A DNA stretch of 64,000 bases from Odontocerum albicorne. Taxonomy: Eukaryota > Arthropoda > Insecta > Trichoptera > Odontoceridae. The first letter of the stretch is position 1. Each line of letters starts with the position of its first letter. The stretch is from assembly GCA_949825065.1 (NCBI GenBank), contig OX463844.1, positions 26,879,056 through 26,943,055 of the forward strand, in the 5' to 3' direction. The notes beneath the pieces were generated by a model. That model did not search any database. It saw only the letters and a list, made by a program, of their open reading frames with translations, and was not told the DNA's origin. Of the stretch, positions 55,859 to 64,000 are shown piece after piece. Made by a program: the position numbers and the translations under genes.

Positions 55859-56030
55859 AATTTCCAAACTATGTGTAGAATTTATATACGTGTAAATTCA
55901 AAAATGTTTAAATTTACCACCATTATATATTTTCATTTTTACTATCCATAATACACCATTTGAAATTTACATCGTTTTAATGGAAATATTATTACAAATA
56001 CATAACAATGTATACACTAAACGTTATGTT

Positions 56031-56200
56031 GATATAGAGAACCACTTCACTAGACAAGGCATGCGATATAGAGAACCACTTCACTAGACAAGGCATGCGA
56101 TATAGAGAACTACTTCACTAGACAAGGCATGCGATATAAAGAACCACTTCACCAGACAAGGCATGCGATATAGAAAACCAATTCACTAGACAAGACATGC
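56031..56200 (+). repeat. 34-bp tandem repeat, five copies
   Basis: GATATAGAGAACCACTTCAC, TAGACAAGGCATGC repeated exactly every 34 bases (56031, 56065, 56099, 56133, 56167). Units 1 and 2 are identical; units 3 to 5 gain one to four changes. A partial unit GATAAAG follows. Confidence 0.93.
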
Positions 56201-56209
56201 GATAAAGTA

Positions 56210-57000
56210 GTATCATTCATTAATCGCCGATTTTGCTTATCAAATATATGAAAGTAACGATTTTATTTATACTAAAAAAATCAGCTGAAAGATTCCCACT
56301 CTGTATTCATATACTTTAATCGTTAGCTATCACACATACAATTCCAACCATGTCATAATTTCAATAACCATATAAAATCATGTACAACTCCTTACACATA
56401 CACTTGACATTCGCATCAGTTATTCACTGATATACATACGAGTATATGATAATATTATTTATTTTCAGCTTAACTTAGTAAATTGGGAATGATTTTTAAT
56501 CCATCCTGCGCACTCAAGGGTAGTTTCAAATTACAATTTTGGATCCATACACCCTCTAACGCTGTAGGAAAACTCTCCCAGACCAGCATCTGGGTACGCT
56601 CTTTTTTCGCTTCATACATTTATTAGGTCACGTTGCACCGTATCAAAAAATGCCTACACCTTAAAAACAGTGCTTATCGCCTGTTCGCGATTATATACCA
56701 TTGCAAGTTACGGGTATGTATAGTATACCACTTAAGGCAGACTAAAGGCCATCATTCTTACTCTTTTTGGACTACCTTGATTTATATTCTCTACCTTAAC
56801 TTCGGAGATGAGTAATTGATTACCAATCAAATGTTCATCTTTGATATTTTGAATCAACGAAAAAATGCATTTTGTGGGTAAAAAAACTTTTTTTGAATGA
56901 TTAACAAACGCTGAAAATTATATTTCATTCTACGCAATACAAGTCAATTCAAATCCCTCAAAATAGACAGAATGCTGGACGCATTTTTTTGGCGTATATA
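56210..57000. other. AT-rich DNA, nothing recognised
   Basis: No gene or repeat family recognised; ends in a GTATATA that recurs at 57522. Confidence 0.4.
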
Positions 57001-57521
57001 GTAGTCCCCCATTACTTTTGCGGGAGATAGGTTATAAGCTCCTCTCCTGTAGATGACGAAATTCGCGAATAATAATGAACCTCTTCAAAATACTCAGCTT
57101 TCTTCACGCCACATTTTTGCTACTTTTGTATTTTGAGTTACAACATTAAGACTAGCACGAATATCTTTATTTTTTTTCAACATTTCACCAATTAGCTTTT
57201 TGCTTACTGCAAGCCCTTTACGAAGTATTTTTGCAGTCTCTAAGTCACCATCATCACTAGTCTTACCTTTTGGAGGCATTATTACGGTGAATAAGGGTTA
57301 TTTGAACAGTAACACGGATATGCCGTGAATGATGCTATCACAGCGAGAGATGGAGAGCAACTGATTACGTGGATGACTTGAGATAAATCTTTGAATATTT
57401 AGTAGATCTGCCTTTATCGTTGGTGGCACTGATTTGGCGCGAGATTTATGAAAAAATTGCGAGAGATTAACCGCAAATAGTGAAATCTCCGATAAAGGCC
57501 CCGCTGTTGACGGAGGGCTTT
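57001..57521 (-). mobile_element. Tigger/pogo-type element, deletion derivative
   Basis: Diverged inverted ends begin GTAGTCCCCC and, on the other side, the inverse of GGAGGGC, each followed by CGGG-rich blocks. GTATATA lies immediately outside both ends (56994-57000 and 57522-57528), consistent with TA insertion. The minus strand encodes the start of a transposase (57094-57279). About 2 kb of a full element is missing. Confidence 0.6.
57094..57279 (-). pseudogene. Tigger-like transposase N-terminal remnant, 61 codons
   Basis: It starts MPPKGKTSDDGDLETAKILR and later reads LKKNKDIRASLNVVTQNTKV. This resembles the leader and the 'KKEKEIRASF...P.TAKV' stretch of Tigger/CENP-B-like transposases. 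The helix-turn-helix segment normally between them is shortened to KGLAVSKKLIGEM, and the domain with catalytic residues is absent. The recognition rests on memory of the family. Confidence 0.5.
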
Positions 57522-57529
57522 TGTATATA

Positions 57530-58155
57530 CACGTATGTGTTAACTGGTTCGTATTCAGTCGCTCACAACACGGTATGTTAATTAAAAATATTTTATATCT
57601 TCAACCTCTATTTCTCGAAGTGCCCATGTCTAAACAAAAACAACTAACACCCAGGTTTGTTAGCCTGACCAGTGTTTCCAGAGCTTCTGCAATTGTTTTC
57701 TTTGTATCATCTCAAAATGGATATTGTACTTAATTTTTAAATAATCCCATTCCAACCACCTTATTTTGTTGATGGATATAATTTTGTAAAGCGCGTTGTC
57801 TTTCCGAAGTTTCAAATTGTTTTTTTTTTCTGACAAAGTCCGAGTCTAGTTTCGAAGATATTATGATATGAAATTTTTTCCAGTAATTCCTATAAATTTA
57901 CAATGGTCAAGAATACAAAGAAAAAAAATATTTAAAAAAATGCAAATATGTTTTGAATAAAATGACCATATTCGAATAACTAAATTGCCACTTATTGGTT
58001 CTCAAACCCTATTTTGTTCCAGAATCACTGTTTAGTTACATCACATATTTGTACTGTATGAGACCAAATGGCCATATTTTCCAGCCTAACAAAAATATGT
58101 CAATGCGCTTAATGTGAAAATCAAGACTGGAAATTTTTACTCAAGGAGACAAGTA
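57530..58155. other. AT-rich DNA, nothing recognised
   Basis: No gene or repeat family recognised. Confidence 0.4.
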
Positions 58156-58159
58156 TCGT

Positions 58160-58340
58160 ATTGCATTACACTAGGTTATATGTACAATTTCTTGAGTATT
58201 CTGCCTTGTGGATGGTTATTTTTGTAAATCTTCCATCATTCATTATTTCTACGTGGCCGACCAAGATCAATGTTTCCCTCTTCGCCTTTAACACTGGGTT
58301 TACTTTCAATCTACTTTATTTTTTAATCTCATCGTTCTTT
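58160..58340 (-). mobile_element. LINE-A fragment
   Basis: On the minus strand: KNDEIKK, stop, SRLKVNPVLKAKR, then LILVGHVEIMNDGRFTKITI, HKAEYSRN. This is the LRWFGHVERMNDxRLTKxIYKAEV block of LINE-A. Confidence 0.6.
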
Positions 58341-58355
58341 TAGTCTCTAAATATA

Positions 58356-58650
58356 TTGTCTCTTGGTTTTATGCCCAAGCTTAAATCAAGTTTTAATCAA
58401 ATATCGGACCAATTGTTTTCTGAAAGCACTGGCAATTTGCTAAGCTGTTTGAACTCCAGACTTTTAGCCCCAAATAATAAAACGAAAAAAAAATTCGCTG
58501 TGATTAATTTCCCTTTTTCCGTGATGTCGGACCATAAGTCGGTCGTCACTACTATTATTTTGACACTCAAGTGTGTCGCAACCGGAGAAGCAGACCCTTT
58601 GAAAAGTTCTGCTTCGTCACTATGTGACGTCGTGCTCATAAAAAAATAAA
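58356..58650 (+). other. Unassigned open frame, 97 codons
   Basis: The frame reads LFSESTGNLLSCLNSRLLAP and later VMSDHKSVVTTIILTLK. An SDH motif followed by a beta-like strand is reminiscent of the end of LINE endonucleases, but nothing else supports that. An equally long frame lies opposite it. Probably repeat-derived or chance. Confidence 0.2.
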
Positions 58651-58706
58651 GAAGATTTCGATCTTCTAGTGTAGATCGCGTTGGATGGGGACTTATTTTG
58701 TCCCCC
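58558..58706. repeat. Cluster of three short hairpins
   Basis: ACACT-CA-AGTGT at about 58561-58572, GAAGAT-TTCG-ATCTTC at 58651-58666 (a UUCG-type tetraloop), and GGGGAC-TTATTTT-GTCCCC at 58687-58705. Confidence 0.5.
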
Positions 58707-58819
58707 ATAACAGAGCGTGGGTGGAGGTGTGATCGAACTCTCTGAATTCATTGTTTTCCCACACATTCTAAAAAGCTGAAATATCTGTCGTTTTTTTTGC
58801 AAAATTAACTTTAAACAAC

Positions 58820-58920
58820 CAAACTGAAACCGCTTTTTAAAAAAATCTTTACCAACGGGAAACAAACTCGCAATCTCCGATTGGGAGAAAAACTTTTTAC
58901 GGACTTGGCCAAAGAGGCCG
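58820..58920 (-). mobile_element. SINE-1 copy (5' part)
   Basis: On the minus strand: GGCCTCTTTGGCCAAGTCCG, CCAATCGGAGATTGCGAGTT, TGTTTCCCGTTGGTAAAG, then CGGTTTCAGTTTG. Matches head and start of body. Confidence 0.6.
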
Positions 58921-58929
58921 TATATACGA

Positions 58930-59380
58930 GTATTATGACCATGTGCAGTATCATTTTAACAATACTTTCTGTTACTTAAACGTTCAAATTCATTTGACTT
59001 AGTTAATAAAAACATAACTAAAAAAGAATAACTTTATTTCATACATACTTTTGATTCATGTATTCATATTTAAGTTATTTGGTAATTAATACAAATCCAC
59101 ATTTACCTCAATCCTCGTTTTTGCTCTGTAATATTGCCATAATTGCAAAATATTTTCGTTCGAACAGCATTTCTCAATGTGATATTTCGAGTACATATGT
59201 ACTCGACTCGTGTCATTAAAAGCATAAATATATTTTAACGAATGGTAATTGAAAGGAAGGGAATCAAAACATTGATGTAACCAAATGTCAATATGAATAA
59301 ATTATTATTAAAGGTATATTTAAATTTATCGAAATAAATAGTAACATTTGGGTGGAAATTAATCAGAATCGAAGTTTTTT
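58930..59380. other. AT-rich DNA with a 20-bp palindrome
   Basis: TCGAGTACATATGTACTCGA at 59187-59206 is a perfect 20-bp palindrome. Nothing else recognised. Confidence 0.6.
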
Positions 59381-59384
59381 AAAA

Positions 59385-59568
59385 CGACTTTCGTGGTCAA
59401 TGTGCTAAGATACCTGCCTTCATATCCGATGTTGAGGGTTGATTCCTGTTGGAATCCAGATTTTAAAAAAAAGAATCTAGTCTTATTTTCACTTAAGGCT
59501 TCTTTAACGTATTAATGATTGGTAGAAAGAGATTGCCACGTGGTAATAAGCCAGCCAAGATTAAACGC
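59385..59568 (+). mobile_element. SINE-1 copy, first of three
   Basis: CGACTTTCGTGGTCAATGTG, GGTTGATTCCTGTTGGAATC, TTTTCACTTAAGGCTTCTTT, AAGAGATTGCCACGTGGTAA, TAAGCCAGCCAAG in order. Confidence 0.75.
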
Positions 59569-59569
59569 A

Positions 59570-59690
59570 ATTGTTTTAAAAATATATTCCAGTCTCTTTT
59601 TCACTTACGACTCTTCGACATATTTCAGGTTCTTTGTAAGAGATTGTCAAATTTACTGTGTAAAACGAAAGTGTTATACAATTAAATGCA
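59570..59690 (+). mobile_element. SINE-1 body, second of three
   Basis: ATTCCAGTCTCTTTTTCACT, TACGACTCTTCGACATATTT, AGAGATTGTCAAATTTACTG, AACGAAAGTGTTATACAAT. No head: a 5'-truncated copy following the first directly. Confidence 0.65.
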
Positions 59691-59696
59691 ACACCA

Positions 59697-59895
59697 CCTA
59701 TGTGTCATGGTTGATAAGATTCCTGTCTTCTAGCCAGGTGGTTGCGAATTCTGGGATATTTTTAAAAAGGATTCCAGAATGTGTTTTCACTAAAGACCTG
59801 TTTACCATGACTTTATTCTGGTTAGCAATAAGCCATATAGCAATAAACCCACCTGGTTGTACTGTGTACAACTAAAGTGCAATACAGTATTATAC
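59697..59895 (+). mobile_element. SINE-1 copy, third of three
   Basis: CCTATGTGTCATGGTTGATA, AGATTCCTGTCTTCTAGCCA, GGATTCCAGAATGTGTTTTC, AATAAACCCACCTGGTTGTA, CTGTGTACAACTAAAGTGCA. Near full length. Confidence 0.7.
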
Positions 59896-59899
59896 AAAA

Positions 59900-60940
59900 T
59901 ACGAAGGATTGAAAATAATGTTATGTTATGTGGTAATGAAAAGCTTTTCTTTTTAAATATGCATGTATAAAATTGCTGGAAGATTTGGAGGCACAACAAG
60001 TAGTTTCGAACATCTTATTTATTTGGAAAAACCATCAAAGCGCTCTCAATTTTATTTTGTGTTACTAAACAATGATATAAAATAAATAGCCACAGTTACC
60101 AATTATACTATTCTATAAAAGTCTAACTATGAAAAATACGAATATAACTAACTATTCAGTGTTTGTCGAATACGAAATTTAATCTACCAATTCACATTAT
60201 TTTTCAAATAAAAGTTTTTTAAACTAACAAATAAACAAATAAAACGATCTTATATTATCATATTTAATAAGATCTTTGCCTTTTAAGGGGCAATAATGGA
60301 ATATGATATTTGAAAAATCGTAACACTTATTTAGAAGAATAACGATCTCCGTTACGCCGCTGGCCTGAACTAATCACCAGTGTGACGCAGCTTTAAATTT
60401 GCTTCAAAATCACGCAAAAGTATAAATCAGTCACTATCATAAAATATTTTGCGTTATCCTATATTACTAAATAACGTATATTTTTAACCTTCAATGCTGG
60501 AAAGCGAAAGGGCCAGTCGTGGATGTTCTTTTTTTCTGTTTTCAATTGAATTATTGAATTCTCAACCAAAATTTTATTCAAAGTTTGTGTTCATTTAACA
60601 CTACATTAAATAACAAACTGACGAACTTAGTGCAAATCTCTTCTAACCAACCGTGTAATAAAATAATATACACGATCACAAAAAATATTTAAATTATTAT
60701 TGATTTGTTCATAATTCATGCACATTGAAATATCACAAATCCAAAGGAAAAGGGAGAGTTGTTTAAGAGAAAATGAAAATCAAGAATGAAATTTGTAACA
60801 TTTCTGAATTGTAAGTATAAGTTTTTTTTTAACTTGCCAATAACTGCACGAGGATAGTACTGTGTAACTGGTTTCAGAGTCTAACTCCTATTCGGACATT
60901 GATATTCGCATAATAAATTAGACCTGCAAACACAAAATAC
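59900..60940. other. AT-rich DNA, nothing recognised
   Basis: No gene or repeat family recognised. Confidence 0.4.
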
Positions 60941-60942
60941 AA

Positions 60943-61082
60943 TAGAGCGCCGATTAACTGTGGTAATAGGAGGACACTCGATCCCGGATAGTTGAAAAAT
61001 ATTATATTATTAAAAAAAATGTACAGAGGACTACGATGAATCTAATTCACGGATAATTGTGTAACATATAATCGGCGCTCTA
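60943..61082. mobile_element. Pogo-type MITE
   Basis: A 140-bp element with perfect 14-bp ends TAGAGCGCCGATTA (60943-60956 and inverse at 61069-61082). CCCGGATAGTTG and CACGGATAATTGTG inside are also of the pogo/Tigger type, whose ends often read AGAGxxCCGATTATCCG. TA-rich flanks. No coding. Confidence 0.68.
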
Positions 61083-61089
61083 CTTTATC

Positions 61090-61375
61090 ATAATTACTTA
61101 AGAGTTACGATGAATATTTGCTCCGTAAGAAGTTACGAGCTTATGTTCCATACATTAAGGTGTATCTCATTAAACCTATTTGCCTACCCACTGAAATGAC
61201 ATAATGATATTTATTTAAATCACTACGGTTCATGTCTAAACGATACCAACAGAGATGACGAAATATATCTTAAACCTACATGGCTTCTGATTTTGGAAAA
61301 ATACAGGTGACTTGTGTAGCTCAGTAGATTAGAAATTTTCGTATAAAGTGCCCTGTACTGGTTGCCTCGCGTTGC
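61090..61375. other. Possible tRNA-like trace
   Basis: TGTAGCTCAGTAGATTAGA at about 61316 resembles a tRNA A-box region, but no B box or cloverleaf follows. It precedes the satellite relative. Confidence 0.25.
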
Positions 61376-61379
61376 ACGT

Positions 61380-61490
61380 TACTGTCTCACAGAATAGACT
61401 GACTAGGAGGACGTAAAAAAGAAGAGCGGTAAACTGAGAAAGCCAATAAAGAATCTATGCTTGTGAATACAGCAAGTACACCATCGGAAA
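61380..61490 (+). repeat. Diverged relative of the 161-bp satellite unit
   Basis: TGACTAGGAGGACGTAAAAA, AAAGAAGAGCGG, AATAAAGAATCTATGCTTG align in order with GGCTGACGTAAAAGAAGAAT, AGCG, GTAAAGAACAATATCCGCTTG of the 15.1-16.2 kb array. Confidence 0.45.
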
Positions 61491-61559
61491 CACGCTGAAT
61501 ATTTTCGACGAGATAAGAAGGGAGGCAGAACAGTTATCTAAATTATACAATAGATACAA

Positions 61560-62025
61560 TATGGGAATTTTGTGTCTCTATATCATATTCAAATTTCTTT
61601 CTGAAATGAAGGGGTAAAATCGTACTTTTACAGGTAAAATGTCAGTCAATATAAGACAAACATCTTAAGCAAAATAAAAAAGGTTAAAAATAATGAATTT
61701 GAAACGCATTAAAAGAAACTGTATTTTAGCGATTATTTTCTCATGTTATCTTTTAAACTGTAGTAGCTCTTTAAGTGCTTGATTTTTGTTTCGTTTGTAA
61801 ATAATGTAAAGGAAACCAGTTAGTTAGATTTGTGTTTCACTATTTTATTCCATACCTTTTGTTGTTGGGAATTAAATAAACACAAAAAGAGGCTTTTAGG
61901 TTAATACTTGCTTACTTCCAAATTGCAAAAAGAAAGATTTTTAGGTTAATACTTTACCACAAACAAAAGTCTCATTTATAAAATAGAGGAAGAGTATAAA
62001 TGAAATGATTTGTAACCAGAAAAAC
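61560..62025. other. AT-rich DNA with a short duplication
   Basis: CAAAAAGAGGCTTTTAGGTT AATACTT (from 61882) recurs as CAAAAAGAAAGATTTTTAGG TTAATACTT (from about 61925). Nothing else recognised. Confidence 0.45.
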
Positions 62026-62027
62026 CT

Positions 62028-62219
62028 TCAGCGTTTAATTTTAGAACAGCTTCCGCAATCATATGAAGAAAAATGATTATTCTCTTTAAATAGTTTTAGA
62101 GATACATCTTCCAAATCAGGCAGTAATTTATCCGATATGAATCCGGTAGTCGAATCCAGCTCATTCATCATTTTCCCATATTGGCTTAATTCACTCTTCA
62201 ATGTATTGGAAAACATTAT
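62028..62219 (-). other. Coding-like frame of unknown identity, 62 codons
   Basis: On the minus strand: LKSELSQYGKMMNELDSTTG, FISDKLLPDLEDVSLKLFKE, NNHFSSYDCGSCSKIKR and stop. Codon choice is balanced and the acidic amphipathic run followed by CGSC looks like real protein, perhaps an exon fragment. A lead-in to a saposin-like cysteine module would look like this, but that is speculation. The frame ends abruptly beside a SINE-1 tail. Confidence 0.3.
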
Positions 62220-62227
62220 TCGGAGGG

Positions 62228-62300
62228 AATTTGACAGAGATTACCACATGGCAATTCACCAAATTGTTATGTATAAGTACAGCGAAAATGGAATGCATTA
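62228..62300 (+). mobile_element. SINE-1 3' fragment
   Basis: ACAGAGATTACCACATGGCA, ATTCACCAAATTGTTATGTA, AGTACAGCGAAAATGGAATG matches the family tail. Confidence 0.55.
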
Positions 62301-62370
62301 AAATATATTTTAATAACTAGAACAATGCAAAAACTTTCATTCTCTTTTTAATAATCCCACGTTAAAGTTG

Positions 62371-62567
62371 TATTGTATTACACTTTCATTGTATGCAGTA
62401 CAACCCGGCGTACGTATAACCATGTAGCAATCTCTTAGCCAATCAGAAAGCTTTTCAAGGAGTCATGAGGGAAAACTAAACTGATTTTTTTTATTATTCT
62501 AACGGGGATCGAACCCGCAACCCCTGGGCTAGGAGACAGGCGTCTTACTAACTAGACCACGGAGGTC
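62371..62567 (-). mobile_element. SINE-1 copy, full length, reference copy
   Basis: On the minus strand: GACCTCCGTGGTCTAGTTAG, TAAGACGCCTGTCTCCTAGC, CCAGGGGTTGCGGGTTCGAT (B box), CCCCGTTAGAATAATAAAAA, TTTCTGATTGGCTAAGAGAT, TGTACTGCATACAATGAAAG, TGTAATACAATA. Head and tail are both intact, so it defines the family here. Confidence 0.88.
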
Positions 62568-62569
62568 AT

Positions 62570-63398
62570 CAAAGTTCATCAATTCCTGAAAATATTGAAA
62601 CAAATCTAAATTTGATCAAACTATAAATATACGAATTCTACATATGCTAGATACTCGTGCCTGCCAATTTGCATAACCAAGACAAGCACCCTCCACCAAT
62701 TTCTCGTCAATCCTCAGAACTAATTTTAGAAAGCAGTATATTTCTCATCTCAATACACAACCTAGATTGAAAATTCTGTGACAATTTCTGGTGTTGAAGA
62801 CGTCTCGTTCTACTTCTGTTCGGCGTAGAACCTTGATGATTGAGATACTATGATACCAAAAAGCACTGATTATTCTCCGATGAATCCACATTTCGATTTT
62901 CTTCCAGCTTATTTAGCATTCTAGTCTTCATGGTTCATATATCAACATCATAAAGTATAAAACAGCATTAAAAGCACTTAATTATGCGTTACCATAACAT
63001 AGTTTCAGATTCATATTTTCATTTCAGAAAACTGATATCCCCTTAAAAAAAACCTGCACGTGACTATGCAATTTGGCATTAAACTTCTCTCCCTGGTTCA
63101 AAGGCATAAATATATGAATACTTTCATTAAAGTGAGAACAAAGCCGATACCCGATAAGGGAAGTAAAATGAAAAGTGGCCAATAGACTTCAAACACACAC
63201 TCGCATGTCTTCTTGCCGGGCGGGTATCGTAACCACTACAAAATAGACTCCACAAAACTCTGTTACCTACACCTGCCACCATTTTATATATCCTCAAAAC
63301 GGACATCACCCCCATCTGTCACTACCTTTTTGTAACTAACTATTTTTTCCAAGCTACTTGTACCCTTCGTTTTAAGGGTTTAAATAATGTAATATTTA
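62570..63398. other. AT-rich DNA, nothing recognised
   Basis: No gene or repeat family recognised. The 62-codon minus frame at 63127-63315 is unassigned. Confidence 0.35.
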
Positions 63399-63400
63399 AA

Positions 63401-63590
63401 GAACTCCGTGGCAAGATGCTTGTCTTCCAGTCCAGAAGTTGCGGGTTCGATTCCGATTAGAACTCAGGTTTTTTTACAAAATGATTCGAGTCTGCGTTTC
63501 TCGTAAGGTATCTTTAATATATTTCTGGTTGGTTGACCATTAGCCCACCAGATTGTACTGTACACAATGAATGTGCAATATTATACAATA
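63401..63590 (+). mobile_element. SINE-1 copy, near full length
   Basis: GAACTCCGTGGCAAGATGCT, TGTCTTCCAGTCCAGAAGTT, GCGGGTTCGATTCCGATTAG (B box), ATATTTCTGGTTGGTTGACC, ATTGTACTGTACACAATGAA. Small deletions in head and in the AGAGATTGCC region. Confidence 0.78.
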
Positions 63591-63591
63591 T

Positions 63592-64000
63592 TTCAATGAA
63601 ACAAACCTATGTAGATGCTCATGATGAAATATAAGTTCCAACATAAGACTATGTGCGAACTTTGAAAATCGAAAAAATATGAAATTAAGATAAATGCGAT
63701 AGAAATGACGGCATTGTGTAGAATATGTGAAAAATCCGTGTATGACAACAAGAAATAAAAACAATAAAAATAATGCTGATTGGAAGAAGGTGCAGTGTTT
63801 ATCACACATTGAGATGATTCGCCAACGTAGAAAGAATGAACGGTAAAAAATATAAATTACCTATATAAATAAAGAAGGTTTAAAAAATTGGGATGTCCTT
63901 AAAAAACGGGGCATGGCTAAATTAATGAAATTCTCAAAGAGAAAAAAGTGAAAAGCCTTTATAATAAGAGAGTATGTCTCGGATAATTAAAGATCTATTT
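63592..64000. other. AT-rich DNA, nothing recognised
   Basis: No gene or repeat family recognised before the window ends. Confidence 0.4.

Noticed and set aside
58397..58708. 103-codon minus-strand frame overlapping a 97-codon plus-strand frame
   Set aside because: Two long frames opposite each other in a less AT-rich patch; neither shows a recognisable family or splice signals, so neither is called a gene.
62500..62567. tRNA gene at the head of SINE-1
   Set aside because: The B box is perfect, but the head is fused to a conserved SINE body and occurs about 25 times in the window.
63540..63809. Overlapping 70- and 89-codon minus-strand frames rich in Phe, Leu and Tyr
   Set aside because: The hydrophobic composition reflects A-rich plus-strand sequence. 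One frame starts inside a SINE-1 copy, and there is no family match.

Overview
The window is AT-rich eukaryotic DNA, most likely from an insect. It carries one recognisable host gene, a spliced acyl-CoA delta-9-type desaturase on the minus strand. The rest is dominated by mobile elements typical of arthropod genomes: DD34D mariners, a Tigger/pogo derivative, decayed non-LTR retrotransposons (LINEs) and tRNA-headed SINEs. I cannot name the species; a hemipteran or similar repeat-rich insect is only a guess. Nothing looks bacterial or viral: there are no operons, CRISPR arrays or phage genes.

Layout. 0-7.9 kb: AT-rich DNA with two internally deleted copies of one mariner (1090-2025 plus strand, 5352-6306 minus strand), SINE remnants and a reverse-transcriptase scrap. 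7.9-20.3 kb: the desaturase, four coding exons giving 354 residues with all three histidine boxes. Its 6.55-kb intron holds a LINE fragment, a Penelope-like inverted element with hammerhead-like cores, a 161-bp satellite, LINE 3' ends and a second SINE family. 20.3-34 kb: a second mariner family (a head-to-head MITE, a deleted copy and a truncated copy), nested SINE insertions, LINE fragments and short tandem duplications. 34-51 kb: more SINEs and LINEs, including an internally deleted jockey/CR1-like LINE with ORF1 and RT parts. 51.3-52.9 kb: a TIR element with degenerate coding of a transposase-like family I cannot assign to a superfamily, beside a CpG-rich patch that may be a 5' exon or promoter. 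53-64 kb: SINEs (three side by side at 59.4-59.9 kb), short tandem arrays, a Tigger derivative and a pogo-type MITE.

The desaturase is the only gene likely to be functional for the host. No mobile element here keeps an intact full-length protein, so all would need proteins supplied in trans. Family labels used below: SINE-1 has a head beginning GACCTCCGTGGYCTAG; SINE-2 has a head around GGTCTCGTGCGG; LINE-A carries RMNxERLTK and RRCMNVEEA motifs; LINE-B carries [14 protein letters not shown] is jockey/CR1-like; LINE-E ends in SPLAHGMTL; LINE-F has a terminal CxC zinc knuckle.
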